A DNA stretch of 64,000 nt from NCBI RefSeq assembly GCF_015706575.1, contig NW_024037076.1:9644777-9708776 (forward strand), given 5' to 3'. The position numbers and the translations under genes are program-made. The DNA comes from Patiria miniata (taxonomy: Eukaryota; Echinodermata; Asteroidea; Valvatida; Asterinidae). Position 1 is the stretch's first letter, and each line of letters opens with the position of its first letter. The notes beneath the pieces were generated by a model that searched no databases, was not told where the DNA came from, and worked only from the letters and a program-made list of their open reading frames with translations. Shown here piece by piece: positions 12,390 through 26,100 of the stretch.

Positions 12390-15339
12390 AATAGGGACTC
12401 ATCACATTGCATTCTGTCACAGTACGCAATGATGAGACTCGCACACACGTGCGAGGTCGGCTTTGTTATGCAGAAGGTTGAAGACCTTATAAGGTCAAAG
12501 ACCTTATACTCACGGGCTCGTGACCTTTAACGTCCTGAGTAAGGCAGTATCGTCGAGGTGCATGGCAACATATACAACTCCACGCGACGTCGAGGGCGTT
12601 GCCTGTCCTCATGTATATATGATTATGAAGTTATGTATCCCGTCTTACCTGGAGCAAAGCCCTGCATTTACCTCTAGTCCGGTTCACAGACCAACATTTT
12701 GGTCGAGAAGGTGCCACTGTCACATGACCAAAAACTGGCAGGATCGTTTCCTGAAATGTCCCAAGTTTTCCATTCTGTCCAAATATGTGCGCAACATGTA
12801 CAGATCGGGTAACCGGGATGAACAAAAATATTTAGGAACAAAATACCTGCAATGCTCATCAGTTCCGAAAATGATGAGTTCATTAAATCGAAACTTAGCT
12901 TGCATTTGCAATATTCAAGGACATGCATAATGCTTAATATCTATATTTAAAGCCCATTTAGGCAATGTGCTCCGAGTACACACTCGGAGGATTGCTAAAC
13001 CTTTGCCTCCTGTTCTTTTTGTTTTTCTTAATGTGACAGCTACCTTACGAATGACTTATAGCAGACGTTTGAGGACAAAGGGTCAAGGAGCCAGACTTCC
13101 TTATCCAACGACCGGAAACACATCAAGACAATTTTTTTCATTCAGGTATCGTCTGTGTAGAGGTCCGTGTTAGCTTTCGCGGCAAGTGGTCGGGAAAACA
13201 CCTGGCCACTGAATATTGCAACTAAATATTGCATTTGTCTGCGCAATAGTCGCCCCCCGGGGCAGTGCACGGGACTACACGAGATGTGGCATTTATAGAT
13301 GACACGGCTCTACGAGATCTTTCAACTGTCTGACCCTGTCACTGAACAGCGCTTCTAATGCTTCAAAATGATGGCGTTTTTAATATAATGGTATTGCACT
13401 TCATCGACGTAGCCCTCCTGCTATTTGAACAGTCACAGACAGTCAAAATTTCCATCCACTTCCCTTATTCACCAGCAGTCAGATCATATGCCAAGCAAGC
13501 ACTGTGACTAGTCAAACCTAGTCAACACACCATGAACAGACAAAGCAGACAGGTCGTGGGTAGGCCTACACCTGGCTTATCAATAAAATTACACACAGTG
13601 AGGGCAAAGCTGTATCGAGTTACATAAACAGTCACGGCTAGTCAATCCTGCTTTATGTAGGCTGGGAATTCTTAACAGTTGAAAACAGTCACCTGCTTGA
13701 TTTTGAATGCAAGGGCAACTTGGCACAGAATGTATGTTTGCATAGGACGGTAGCGATGTATATACTCGGTACTGAACATGAGCTTACGAGAAAACAAAAA
13801 TCATGAGAATAACACTTGAGCTGCTGTTTTGCCCGTCAACGAGCAACAGGCATGACGTCACCGGTGACACGATCTATCGTATAGACACGTTAGTGCGTTC
13901 ACTACACTTTTGTCTGCCAGTTGGCTGGTCGGTTCGAATCTTAAAAGCAGCAGGAACCGACATTCAGTGACTCAAAATAAAGTGTAAATTTGCGTCGGAA
14001 GATGTAAATGTTAAGTCGGTGGGCAAAACCCCAATATAAATTAACATTTCGAACTCCAAATTCTATCGTTTTTTTGTAGTCAAAGTGAGAGGTAATGGGA
14101 TCGACGAGTTTTGGTTTGACGACGTAAACTCGACATCTTCCAGGAAATTACATCCATGATTTAACAGTACCATTCCCCATTGACGATGTACTTGAATTTC
14201 TGTCATGATTTGAGTCGTTTACGTGGACATCCAAAAAATCAGACCCGCCTTTCAAGCAAACTAAAAAACTGTATCACTGAAACACCATTCTGAACAACAT
14301 ACACAAAACGGAGTTCGAAGGAAGTCCTTCCCATCGATACGGATAGTCCAAACACCGCGGTTACTGTGACTGGTGCCCGACAGTACGAAAGCTTTATGTC
14401 AATTGACCAGCATGACACCAGTCAGGCATTGCAAGCAATCTCAAGATGGCAAGTGCAGTGGTCACAATAATATCACTGTCATTCAACACAAGGCTGACCT
14501 TTCCCGCCAAACGTGAATGCATACAAACATGAAGTCTACAAGTTCATTTTACTAAAGATCGTATGTAATAAGGTTCTTTTCCACGCCCAACATACTTTAA
14601 CGGTCAAACCTGATGTTGCTATCAAGTAGATGTTGTAATCATTATAGGGTTCCGGTTAATATACACAATTACCCTCGCCCATACCTGAACCATACAGAAT
14701 ACAAACCACAGTTATAGTTTGCAGCTCTTATGGCAAGTGACTTAAAATATAAGTACATTATAAACAAGGACAACGTGGAACTAAGATCAATTCGCTTTCT
14801 CAAAATCCAGCGAATCTCGAACATTAGCAATGACTTATCATAAAATCGTCCTGTAACGTACCTTTAATATCCAGGGCAGCACAATATCAACACGATCGCT
14901 AACTGCATATGGGCTCCATTTGTTATTTTGCTTGATCTTTAACGAACAACGCATTAATAATGTATGTCTTTTAAACTTTACGCTTTCACACCGTACCTGA
15001 TAATGGAAAACTTGACATTTCCAAGGCGATTTTATTTTAAATATAATAGGTATCGAAATGAGTTACAATGATGCGCGCCTCTTGAATGTAATCTATTATA
15101 AATTAATGTCCTTGGTATAAGCGCGCGAATAGCCGTCATGTTACGATCAATAATAAAACAGGTAGGCTATGGTGTACTCACGTTCGGCAGAAGAGTTCGT
15201 CAATCTATTAAGGTGATGAAATACGACCGGTAGTAAAGGGAAAATAATTCCCTCTTGGTTTGGGTGGAGCGATACTGCTTTGTAATTATCTCCTCGACAT
15301 GATGACGGAAAATTCTGTATATGTAACACAGCTGACGGC
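12390..15339. other. Non-coding stretch
   Basis: No gene can be supported. The longest open frame, 12520-12930 (+), is 136 codons. Its composition looks random, with no domain, and other frames overlap it on both strands, so I leave it out. Confidence 0.4.
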
Positions 15340-15960
15340 TTGTTGTCCGAGCCAACTCACGAGCAGCGAGTCTCAGAGATTCAGTCGCGCCGCATCCTGG
15401 ACGCTCAACGCCCGGGCCGAGTCAGGAGAAATACGCGGTGAGTGGTGTACGGACTTATCGGCTGGCGGTGACAACTTGTTTCCAGTATTCACACTGCGAG
15501 AGTATCAGATGCACACGAAGACCCAGAAGGTTGGAGCTCATCTATTGTTACATCTTGAACAGAAAATGATGCTCTCGAAATTTGCTAAGATACTCCGTGA
15601 ACGCTAGATCCCACGAGTTGCTTGTGCACAAACGAAAACCCTGTGACTTAATGTACCTAATGTATCTCAGCTATCGTTTGATCATGTCCAACGCTATGAC
15701 AGCGATAATACTTTCCAGTCAAGAACTTGGCGAGAACTGAGAGCCGGACAGCGGTGTGAGGGAGAGCAGTTTATTTTCTCCAGCTGCACACAATTGACAA
15801 TGATCTTCCTTCGTCACCGCGACGTCACGGCAGAATGCGCAAGCAGCAGGTTCGCTTCGGGGCGGGCCGAGCTCGAAGTATCAATGGGACACCAAATTGG
15901 CGAGATCTCGCGGGCGTGAAATCCGAAACTGCTATCGTCAGACGGCTGTTTGGTGAGTCA
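15340..15960 (+). promoter_or_regulatory. CpG-rich patch with two strong splice donors: candidate promoter and 5' exons
   Basis: The patch is richer in CG than its surroundings. It contains two excellent donor sites on the + strand: GCG|GTGAGT (exon end 15437) and TTTG|GTGAGT (exon end 15951). Non-coding first exons beginning here would explain both. The next convincing + strand exon is at 41125, where a fair acceptor (TATCGTAG, exon from 41085) lies upstream of the ATG, so these could be distant 5' UTR exons of the CAP gene. That link is inference. They could equally belong to a long non-coding RNA. Confidence 0.3.
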
Positions 15961-18349
15961 GGGTTTTTTGTGATGCCTCGAGACAAATGGCAAGTGGATC
16001 AATGTCACGGTGTGAAGTGAGTTTTTATTGATTTCCGTATTGAGTTTGTTGACTTACGCAGGCAACAAGAGCATGTCTTATGTGATTTGAGACATAGTCT
16101 GGTTTGACCACTCACCCAAAAGGTCTTCATCAATTGTTGAACTACGCCTGCTGAAAGGTTTAATCCTTGGAAACATTTACTAGTGTTTAATTTTGTTTGC
16201 TAAAGGACAATCACAGCGATGTTAGTACTTAGATTTCTGCAACGGTACAACGCCATAACGCCTTTTAAATGCTACTTTGTTAATGGTCTATATCTAATGA
16301 TAGAAGTAATTGCCGACACTTAAAGATCGCTTAATATCATGTTCTTCGGACAGTGCATGGCTCTCTCGAGTTGCCCGGACACCGCCCTCTACTGTTTCTG
16401 CACTGAGTCCTTAAACTACATTTGAAAGCTTTTTTCAAGTTGGTGCTTTGTTCTGTGCTGGTCAGAGAGGGCCAGCCTACAGTTTCTGTGTACGTCATTG
16501 ACTGACTGACTGACTGATTGTCACTTGTGTCTAAGACTTGCGTAAACCTCATCTTGGCCTACAACTTGATACTCAGATGACTATACCTAAGCCCCTTAGA
16601 CAAATTAGTCTGGGACCAGCTTTACTATGTTCTTCTAGTCTTGTTAACTCGCACGAGCCTACCTGGGAATGATAGTTTGTCATACTAAATAGACCTTTCT
16701 GCGCTTGGTTGGCAAACTGCATTTTTGCCAACCACGGCCTGCAAAACTATGGAAGGTCCAACACTGCAAAAATGAAGAAGAGTTATTACAGATCACCAAA
16801 ATATTATTTGATACTTGAAAATACAACATTTTCAACAAAGCTACAAAATAATTCCCACACATGCCTTTTTACTATGTGTCGATGGCGTTATGAGGACTTT
16901 TTGGGAAAAATATGTTGCCAACCACGGCTTCAATTTATGCGCTTACGGCATACAAAATGGCGCCAATGTTTACAAACAAAAGAAAGGCCTATACGCTGGC
17001 CTCCTCTCATTTCAGATTATACGGTTTAGTAAACAACTGTAAAATAATGAAGTCACATTGGTGATGATTGTCTTTTGGTTACCTGACTGACCAACACGAT
17101 TATCGCTACCGACAACCCCGTTCCAAGGGTCTACCGTAAATCTGGAGGAAAGAGGGAATGCAGCTATATAGCGGGAGCATTCTGCTCGACTCCATGGGAA
17201 CGCGGTTGCCCTACCGATGATCATGTCAAGGGATGGAAGATATAAACATGTATTTGTTTTATTATTGCTTTTTCCTTCACTGCACTGCAAAAACTAGGTT
17301 GAGAAATTCACGCCACGTTGAGTGTATACAGGATGAGTGATACAATACGAGTACCATATTGTAGCAGTCAGGTTTTTTTTCTCTAGTGTAATCTTGGTCC
17401 GACTGTTAGTTGTGTTTTGTAGTGTGTGATGCTGTGAATGAGTAGCTTCAATCTTTGCTTTTTCAAATTCCACCATATTAAGAGCAAGTTCGAACGAAGA
17501 CTATAATGGTTACCCATAGTTCGACAAATTATTGTACTCGAACAAATGATGGTTGGAATAATCTAGTCCGCTTTTTGCATCCGGACTTCGGGCACAGTTC
17601 CATCGCTGGTTACCGATAGTTAGCCGCGGATCACAATGCAAAGCAGGGGAGCAATGGTCAAGAGTTTTGTGATGACGTTTTGACCAACGATAAGACTAGA
17701 GGCGTTCGCACATTGCTATTAGTACGCATGCGTAAGTTATACAACACGAATAAACCACTAGCCGTCTAGGCCTACTCCTCCTCGCCTGAACATGTTCCAA
17801 TAGCTTTCAGCTGTCATTACCAGTAGAACTATTTACATTCAACGGCTGTTTCATGCGTTCGACCAGCGTTCAACCTGACCTTTTAAACTTTTATGCAAGG
17901 TATTTAGAATAAATACTGACTCCCTGAGAGCCTACAAAAATGTTTTGTAGAGGGATGGGAATTAAATGTCAATACGGCATTACCGAAACCCACAATGGAA
18001 CAATCCGGATCATATGAAGTTCACAAAGCAGTGATTTCTGAATAAAGGGGCATAGAAAAGATGTGAACGTTTCAAATGTCAGCGGGGGTAACGCAAAAGG
18101 CCGTCAATTATGGCCTCTGAAAACCAAGATGCAAAGGCCAATAGTTATTGGGGAAAAAAAGAAATACATATGGAAATGTTGGATTAGCTGCATAGGTCTT
18201 TAGAAATGCTACCGGTTTTTGACATATCCGCTTGGGTAAATAAAGTAAGTTTGCGATTGCACCATTACCAAATCTCTCAGTTGAGGTTTGACTTATTAGT
18301 GAGGTTTTTGTCGTCAGGTTAAGTTTGTCCGGTCACAGAGGGCAGCCTA
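15961..18349. other. Non-coding stretch with small repeats
   Basis: No gene is visible. 16498-16517 is a short (CTGA)n run. 16555-16640 is the second copy of the TGGGACCAGC repeat. 17112-17212 has inverted ends (acaaccccgttcc against ggaacgcggttgcc) and may be a tiny MITE. Confidence 0.4.
16555..16640 (+). repeat. Dispersed repeat ending in TGGGACCAGCTTTACTA
   Basis: Second copy of the repeat at 4170-4255. The two share ACTCAGATGACT and GGGACCAGCTTTACTA, with a similar spacing between the blocks. Confidence 0.5.
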
Positions 18350-18583
18350 TACAGGGTGAGAAAAAAAACCACGAAACCCAAATGTCGGGACAATTATTTT
18401 AGTGAAATTCTGCATGTAGCACTTTCAAAATCTAGGATATAAAAGCCCAATTCATAAGCTTATGTACTTTTCAAGTTACGGAATTTTAAACACAACCACC
18501 TTTGTAAAGTTCTGTCCACGGATCATACAAAAGGTGTGCGTTCTGTCAGCAAACCGAAAACAATTCACACACATCCCTTTAAG
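18350..18583 (+). mobile_element. Half copy of the TACAGGGTGAG foldback element
   Basis: The copy starts TACAGGGTGAG and matches the left arm of the complete element at 29188-29690, including CATGTAGCACTTTCAAAATC and the block ACGGAATTTTAAACACAACC. The right arm is missing. The sequence stops where a SINE begins, so the SINE sits against or within the broken element. Confidence 0.65.
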
Positions 18584-18589
18584 ATTTTT

Positions 18590-18803
18590 TTGGGGGGGAG
18601 GGGGTCGCCACACCTCCTCCACAGCGAGTCTGTTACCTTCCCAGAATTGAATAATGCCGGTACCCATTTAACACCTGGGTTGAGAGGAGTAATTGAGGTA
18701 AAGCACCTTACTCAAGGGTACAACACGCATGGCAATGATGGGGCTTGAACTCACAACCTCTCGATCATGAATCTTGTGCTCCGCCGTTAGACCACACGTG
18801 CCC
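18590..18803 (-). mobile_element. tRNA-derived SINE
   Basis: Read on the minus strand, 18803-18731 has a tRNA-like head: box A-like TGGTCTAACGG and box B-like GAGTTCAAGCC. It is followed by a core, CCTTGAGTAAGGTGCTTTAC, then CTCCTCTCAACCCAGGTGT and AAATGGGTACC. The same kind of core follows other heads at 51517-51830 and 47190-47400. A real tRNA gene is excluded because the acceptor and anticodon stems do not pair well. Confidence 0.7.
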
Positions 18804-21334
18804 ATGGGAAATTTCATTATGCTTATAATGAAAACAGAGCAATCGATTCATGCCTGCATTCTGCATCTTCGGTGTTAAATATAGGTTCGACACATTTTCG
18901 AACCATTTTGCAAATTTGGGGTGTTCAACAACACATTGAAGTCTGTTTCATTGGTACCAAACCAGTGTCTATGTAATACACGCACAGTACAACCTTGTGT
19001 TAATGTTCGCTTCATTTTTTATTTATGGAGCCAGGTTATTGAACGTATATATCAGAGACGTCAAGTCTCAGTACACGTTCTTGTTTATTTCAATGGTTCA
19101 GCATTACTGATCAACTTGCAGAACGTATCTTCTGATAAGCGTGAGAGGCCATATATCAAATACTATCTGAGAAATGACAACGCGAATCAAAAATGCGGGT
19201 ACGGCCTACATAACATGAAACAGGTTCTGCTGCGGTTGAAATAATATCCCTTTTCAATGGAGTGGTCCTAAATATTTTATAATATACTTAAGGACCGTAC
19301 TCAGTTTTGGAACTGATATCAATGTTTTACTTTCTTTTAGAATCCAGGAAAGGCAAACAAATTTCCAAGCTTCCACGGATAGTGAATTAAGAGGCATTCG
19401 TGGTGACTTTCCAATGTAGTATTAACATAATACATATCATCATGATTTCACTTGTAATATTCAACTGAATTTTCAACTGAAAAAAATCTTGATTTATTTT
19501 AAAATGACGCAATGAACGGAACGACGTCACAAGATTCCCTAAGCAGCACTGTTTTCTTTAATGAACTCGAGACGCGGGCTTGGAATAAGTTGCCTTGATG
19601 CAAGTCTACCCAAAGAGTAAGAGACTCGAATAGCTTTGATATTTCACGGCCATTAACGCGTTTAAGACCAACAGCAAACAAAAACGTTGACGACTAACTG
19701 TAGATAAATTATTTAAAACAGCCTTAGACGTACTTCAAGCAGTAAAAAGAATATATTTAACAGGAAACAATCAGAAATGAAATTGAAGATGAAACATTAC
19801 ACAACTCCTGACAAAGGTCACCTGATAAAATTACACAATTAGTTTCGAAAAAAAAAATCGTGATGCACATGGTGACCTGCTTTTCCATGACAACCGTTTT
19901 TTACGACAACAACACAATTCAAAACTTTTTTTGTCCACACTGAGAGCATTGTTCTTTTTCCTTTGTTCGGACGATAAAAAAATCTTGCACTTGAATTCAT
20001 CGAATTTAATTTTAAATTAAAATTTAATTTTTAAATTACTGGATCAATATAACAAGTGCCACAGACTTGATGTATACAGGTACGACAGTTTCAGAAGTGT
20101 TGGGTTACTTCCAATATCAAAAATAACAAAATATGTTGGCAAAAGTCTAGTGCACTGCTGATATTTTGTTTTCAAAAATCAGTATTCTACGAAAAGTTGT
20201 GGGCTTGATCACAATGTCTTATAACAGAGCCGCCTCCAAACGGCCATTTAATGAGCCAAAATACGCCCACCCAAAATCCTTCAGCAACGTACTTGAAGTG
20301 TTTGGTTTGGAAACAAATTTGCAAGCGAATGGTAACTGAACAAATAAAACGGGTATCCGTTACAGTGCGCTCAAGCCCCACACGAGTGTTCTATATATAT
20401 ATACACGGCCGCGCTCGAATCGAGAAACGAAATCAACACAAAAATCCTGGAATTCGGCGCACACTGCATTCTGTCTTGTTTCCCACTTACCCTTTTTTAC
20501 CTGAGAGGCTGTCTTAAATTACACTACAATCTCGTGGAACTGAAAATCCGGTTTGTATCCCCACAAAAGCCGAAGCGGAGGGCTTTACCTGACGATACGT
20601 TTTCCGCGAGTTAAATAATCCACAGAATTCCCCAAATATGGGGCTCATGTGACGTAGAGACTGAGCTTTGTACAGATCCCTGCAGTGACATGGTTATGCG
20701 TCAAACGCTGCGTGGGTATACATATTTTTGTGTTTTGTTTTCAAGAAGACCTTTTGATATGGAAGTTGTAAATCAATTTGGCTCTTCTGAAGTTCCTTGA
20801 AGACAGAGGGTGCGGTAAACAAACACTGACGTAAGGGTGACGTAGGGATCTGAAGGAATTGTGATCTCAGCGAGATCCAATTTCATGAAATATAGTTGCG
20901 ATTTTGCCTGAATAAAGACGAATAGAGTCCAACGTTATTATCCTCAGTGAGCAAACAAGTAATCTTTGTCGACCCTGTTCAAGACTAATGAATATATATT
21001 TTGTAAAATGTCGGGTTTTTTTCTTCAGAAGCGTTTCTTGGCATTATGTTATACTTGTGTAGTAGTTGTGCTCCGTGCTGCTTAGGGCCGGCTTATATTT
21101 AGGTACTCAGCGCGAAAGCGAGCGCGAATGCGAATTTGGACGTCAGAGCAGGTTTTTCGTCACTTCAAGTTGAACACGTCCAACTCCGGAATATTTCACA
21201 GCAGACGTTTCTTGACGTCAAATTCGCTTTGCATTTACATTCGTGTGAAGTATGAAATGGCCTTAAGTGCGTGCGGAGTATGCTTCAACAACACACCGGA
21301 ATAATAAAAAAAAATGAAATGTAACAGTATACCT
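18804..21334. other. Non-coding stretch
   Basis: There is no supported gene. Very AT-rich inverted sequence lies at about 19998-20036, and a short TA run at 20387-20402. The frame at 18921-19244 (+, 107 codons) has no features that support it. Confidence 0.4.
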
Positions 21335-21652
21335 AAACAAGAAAGCACTCAGAGAGCGCATACCTCCGCCACGGCTAAACAATTCCCCGCAATATTGTCA
21401 ATACACCCAAAAGAAATATTTGCACTCGCACAAATGGTGACGAATCCTTAAAAATATCATAATGGATCCGAGACCCAGATCCGGACCACTTCCAAAATCT
21501 GATCGAAAAAGGACCATGCACCCCTAAAAAAAATGTTCATGCAAATCCGTCCATGCAAAAACTGTTTGAGTTATATCGTTAACAGACAAACCAACCAACC
21601 AACCAACCAACCAAATCCGATGAAAAAATAAAGTCCTTGGCGGAGGTAACAA
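21335..21652 (-). mobile_element. Degraded LINE-like 3' region or related repeat (CCTCCGCCAAGG ends)
   Basis: On the minus strand the segment starts TTACCTCCGCCAAGGACTT. It runs through a GGTT microsatellite (21588-21613 on +) and GATCCGG-rich sequence, and ends GGCGGAGGTATGCGCTCTCT, then GAGTGCTTTC. Such CCTCCGCCAAGG...GGCGGAGGT...GAGTGCTTTC segments are common in aquatic animal genomes, where I associate them with RTE-type LINE tails. The family call is from memory and was not checked. No coding part remains. Confidence 0.45.
21588..21613 (+). repeat. (AACC)n microsatellite
   Basis: About six AACC units lie inside the LINE-like repeat. Confidence 0.85.
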
Positions 21653-22859
21653 ATTAATATCAAAATCAGAAATTAAAGGCACCGATCGCAAAATATGCAA
21701 ATATTTGTTAGGATCATAGCCTACATACAGAAATGAAGAACTTTGGTTGACGGGTGGTAATGCTGTGGGTAGAGGTGGTAGTACACCCTTCTTATTTAGG
21801 CGGGGTAACTCATTTAAGATCCAGGTACCCTGCTAAATACAACAATTTCCAACACAGATGGAATGACAACCCAGTTAATGCAACAAACTGCAACAGTAGA
21901 TTATGTTGAATTGTGCAGTGAGCCCAGTACACACCAGCCTTGACACAGTCACCCTGTTAAATAGATTCAATTCAGTAACAATTGATGCACAAAATGTTCG
22001 CTCATGCGTATCCCATCAAAACAAAGGCATTGTCCTCTATGATGGCTGATGCACATAAGTTCTATTCTGTTGCATTTAACTGGGTTAGCTAATTAGGGAG
22101 TACTTACGACAGACACTATTTCGTGTATAGTCTACGACAACTTATATAAGTTAATCGTTTCGTAACACTGACCGCAATACCAATCAATGCATGATTATCA
22201 TTGCATTGTTTGTTTCAATATTTCTCGGTTTATTTTTGTTATTGGTCTTTGATACAAACAAAAATGCTACAAAAGATCCGACTGCTTCATTACAGTGCTT
22301 CACTAGGAAAGCGAAAGCGCTATAGTTTAATAAACGCAAAAACGAAACCAAAATCATAAAGGAGAAACTGAAAACAGGTGGCTAACTCATGACAATAATT
22401 GCCCTCGAGCCCAAATGCATGTAGCATAATTACTGTAATGCGGCCATGACAGATTGTCAACACTGCAATAACTGTTTTTGAAACGGGAACTCCATTAATA
22501 CGAGTATCGGGCTCTGTAATCAGACGGCAAAGCACATCAAGAACACAATAATTATGGACCCCGTAACACCTGCTCTAGATTGTGATACCGCGAGTTCGCT
22601 GAACTGGCAAGCTACGTGCACGGACTAATACGAGAGCTATTGACGGCGATTCCCAAGGGATCGTTGACTTCTCACCAGGGATCTTGCTAGGGATCTTGCC
22701 CCAGTACAGCGCGATTAATGGTACATTGTATACGGTAACTTATATCGTTAGCCAATATGTTTAACTAATCCAGTTGACGTTGAATATTCTGAACTCATCC
22801 TCGTTCGCATGGCGTTCGAGCAGTATGCTACCATAAGCTGCACTCTGTCCCTGGTAAAG
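21653..22859. other. Non-coding stretch
   Basis: I see no gene and no repeat I can name here. Confidence 0.4.
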
Positions 22860-23118
22860 TCAAGTCTGTCCCGAGCCAATTTGGCTCATCAGGTTGGCGT
22901 TTTTCTCTAGTCTCCGTGGCATGAAACAACTGAGACAAAAAATATTTCTACCCTTTGGATGGAATGCTCTTCTGTCGCTAATTACTCAATGGCCGATACC
23001 CTTTTCAATTCCTAAGTTGATAGAGGTCAGTATGCGAAGTAGCTTGCTCAGGGACACAAGATTTGGCCAATGGCTGGATTCGAACCCTGTTCACGAGTCA
23101 CCCCAACCAAACATCTTG
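22860..23118 (-). mobile_element. tRNA-derived SINE, second family
   Basis: The minus strand carries the box B-like GGTTCGAATCC near 23068-23090, then CTTGTGTCCCTGAGCAAGC, a divergent form of the SINE core. The body includes the plus-strand block ctccgtggcatgaaacaact and a tail towards 22860. The tRNA head lacks a clear box A. The open frame 22894-23163 runs through this SINE and is not a gene. Confidence 0.55.
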
Positions 23119-26100
23119 GATAGTTTTAGTAAGAAGCAGAATGGCGTTATGACTTTACGATAATAATGTGTTATGGATTACAATCTGGTGTCTCCGGTAC
23201 CATACAAAGCAATGCCTCCGATTTTTTTTCATATTTTTTTTTTTTTTAATAATGAACATATTTTTTTCTTCAAAAGTTTTAAAGAGACCACTTCAATAGG
23301 GGGAAGCCAGTTACCTTCCCAGGTTCAGCTTTTGAGTTGCAGTTTGAAAGCGGAACCCCGAAACAAGGTCGTTATCACATCTGACAAGTAACATCAACTC
23401 GGGATCATTGCGCAGGCGCAAAGGAGAGCCTACACCATGATTCGACGACAAGTTGACGAACGGCCTTAGACCGTGGTCGAACAAGCTCCAAATATGTGCT
23501 GTGATGTGAGTGATCATTAACGAGACAGAAAAACGACATGTCTGTCCTTCAGGACTAACGAGGTATAATGTGATAAGTTCGTGATAAGTACCTCCTCCCA
23601 CAAAACCAAATTAGCTTCCACCTAACGAGAGCGCCTGATGAAACCTTCAGATTGTCCTTACTACTCAAATCTTCACCTCAGTTTGCTAAATACATCGGGA
23701 AATCAGGACTTTCTGTGCGTCATGTACGGCCTTAAGTAAAAAGAAAGAAAAAACCAAGGAAACTTCTCGATGATTCCGGCAAAACAAAATAATTACCTTT
23801 TTCAGACCTCGCATCGTTCATTCCATTTCATAATGCTCACAATTCTGCACAGGCAACAAATTACTTTACACATGTTCTACATTCCAGCTACTTATTTATA
23901 CATTCATTTGAATGTATGATATTTAGCTCAGCTGCAAACATCGGGCGTTACATTTATGCCTGATACATTGTACGTATTTACATTTACTATTTACAAATTT
24001 CTGAGCACATTAATTGTGGTAATTTTAATCAAAGCGTTATTTTTTGTGTGCTTTGTTCTTACATGTACGTGTGTTTGATCCTGCGGAGTTACGGGGGGGG
24101 GGGGGGGTATTGTCTCCCCCGTTCTCTTGTCTGGAGTTATTTTTGTGACCTTTCAGTGGAATTTGCTAATTTTATAGTTTAATATTTGTAAATACTGAAA
24201 TGAATAAATAAATAACACTACACTAAGTATAAGAACAGACAATCCATCCTAATACTGTAATAAAACAACTTTTTTCCGCAATAGCTTAAAATAAAAAAAA
24301 AAAATCTCGACCCGAGCTGTTCTGACTTTTTAGCCTCAAGCTTGTCCCATCTTTTGATACCAAAAACATAAAAATCGGACACGGGTTGCCATGCAGCGAA
24401 AAATTTGGAAAAAGTGAAAACTGAATTTCCTCATATACGTTGTGTACACAGACCAGAATTACCATTCATGCATATGAATAATTAATTAGAAATAATTCGA
24501 AAACCCTTTGACCTATAGTCATGAAATTTCTTGGGCGTGTTTATGATAAGTTGTTCTAAGCGTGTACCAAGTTTCAACTGATTTTTTCGTCACTCGATGG
24601 CCGAGATATTAGGGAATCCCCCCCCCCCCAGAGATGATCAAAATAGCCCGGCCCTTTTAGGCTTAAGACAAGAGCAGAGGATGACATGTCGAATATATTC
24701 ATAAGATGGAATTTTGCCGAATATGTAATATAAATATTCTGAATTAAATCCAAATTGTCACCCCGTTCAACAGCTGCATCCTACAGGTGTGAACTCGTCC
24801 CATTTTTGGCGGGAATTCAGCACGATGTCGTCTGCTTCTTGCCCAGGGCAGCACTCACGTCACAAAAAAAAGAGAAACGAATACTTCGTGCGTTTAACAA
24901 TCCCCAACAAATCTTTGACATGATCAACAGGGGATGACCACAATTCACGGATTATATAGACAGCTCTCAAATGACCATCTTGCAAATCTCCCTAGTGAGT
25001 TACTGACACGGGCCGGACGGCTCAGTTTCCACGACAACCAGTTACTCCTTCGGCGACCTCATCCCCAATGACGTAACAAATCCGACTGACATTTTGAAAA
25101 GTGATCAGTCAATGCGTGTTTAAGTCGTTCTGGTGTCGCACGAAGCGCAACATTCCATGTCCCACAGGCGTCTTACATTATTCAGCCCCTAGCAGGGAAG
25201 CCGTCTTCGATATCTTTCCATTCAGTGTCCCTGCCTTTGACAAAAGATCCTGCTATACGATAGAAAGGTTAGGCCATGTAACTCTGTTTGATTTGTATTC
25301 ATTTTCTTTAGTCAGTTTTTGACAGACGGTGCGGTGTCAATTTAAAAAAAACCGCGGTTGCCATGGGAATCGTCGAGTGAATTCCACAACTCTACTCACG
25401 GAAGGGTTTGGGGCTTTTGTTGATTTCGGTACGTCAACGCGCGTCGCCTGTGGGAAATCACGGCAGATATTATCAAGCTGAGCGAAGGGGATTTACAGTG
25501 TCTATTGCCGGGTCTGGTTCCCTGAAGACGTGGGGCGTAATCTCCGATCTGGAATAATCGGCATACTGGGTCACAGTTCATTTTGACGGCTCATGTATTG
25601 ATTGAGAGCTGGGACGGGTGTCTTTATACAGGTGGACCTTCTCTCTCTCTCACCATCAAAGGCGACTTTCATTGTGGATGCCGACCAGTGCAGTGATATA
25701 TTCCCTCACATCGCAAAAATATGCAAAATTACTCACAAGTTCAAGACAAACATTAAAATTAAAGGTCATTTTACCATGATAATTCAGGTTAAGTTCAAAG
25801 TTGATGAAAGTGTGATGACGTTGGCTAGTCATCAACCATAATTTTCAAACCCTTGAAATGAGGTCTTGGCCGATTCTGAATTCCTCTCATTAGCTTCCAA
25901 GTCTGCTGGAAAAGCTTCTGAACGAACAAAAGCAGGTGGTAACATTGACATTCATGATGGGACATCAACGGGTTGGATGCAGCATTGTGTCAATGACTCA
26001 AATTAAAGTATCGAGAGATCATTGTCCCAGCAAACATAGAGGTTTCCAGAAAAAAAACCCAAACAATATCGAACATAAAATATAATAATGAATTCGTATG

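Noticed and set aside
12221-12448. Minus-strand open frames of 67-75 codons with a repeated KFHIQISYSNFIF-type peptide
   Set aside because: They are a direct by-product of a 13-bp tandem repeat whose unit has no stop in these frames.
12520-12930. Open frame of 136 codons (+)
   Set aside because: No domain, no splice context, random-looking composition, and overlapping open frames on the other strand.
15260-15607. Open frame of 115 codons (+) across the CpG-rich patch
   Set aside because: It runs through a strong splice donor (15438), and CG-rich sequence gives long frames by chance. I kept the patch only as a possible promoter.
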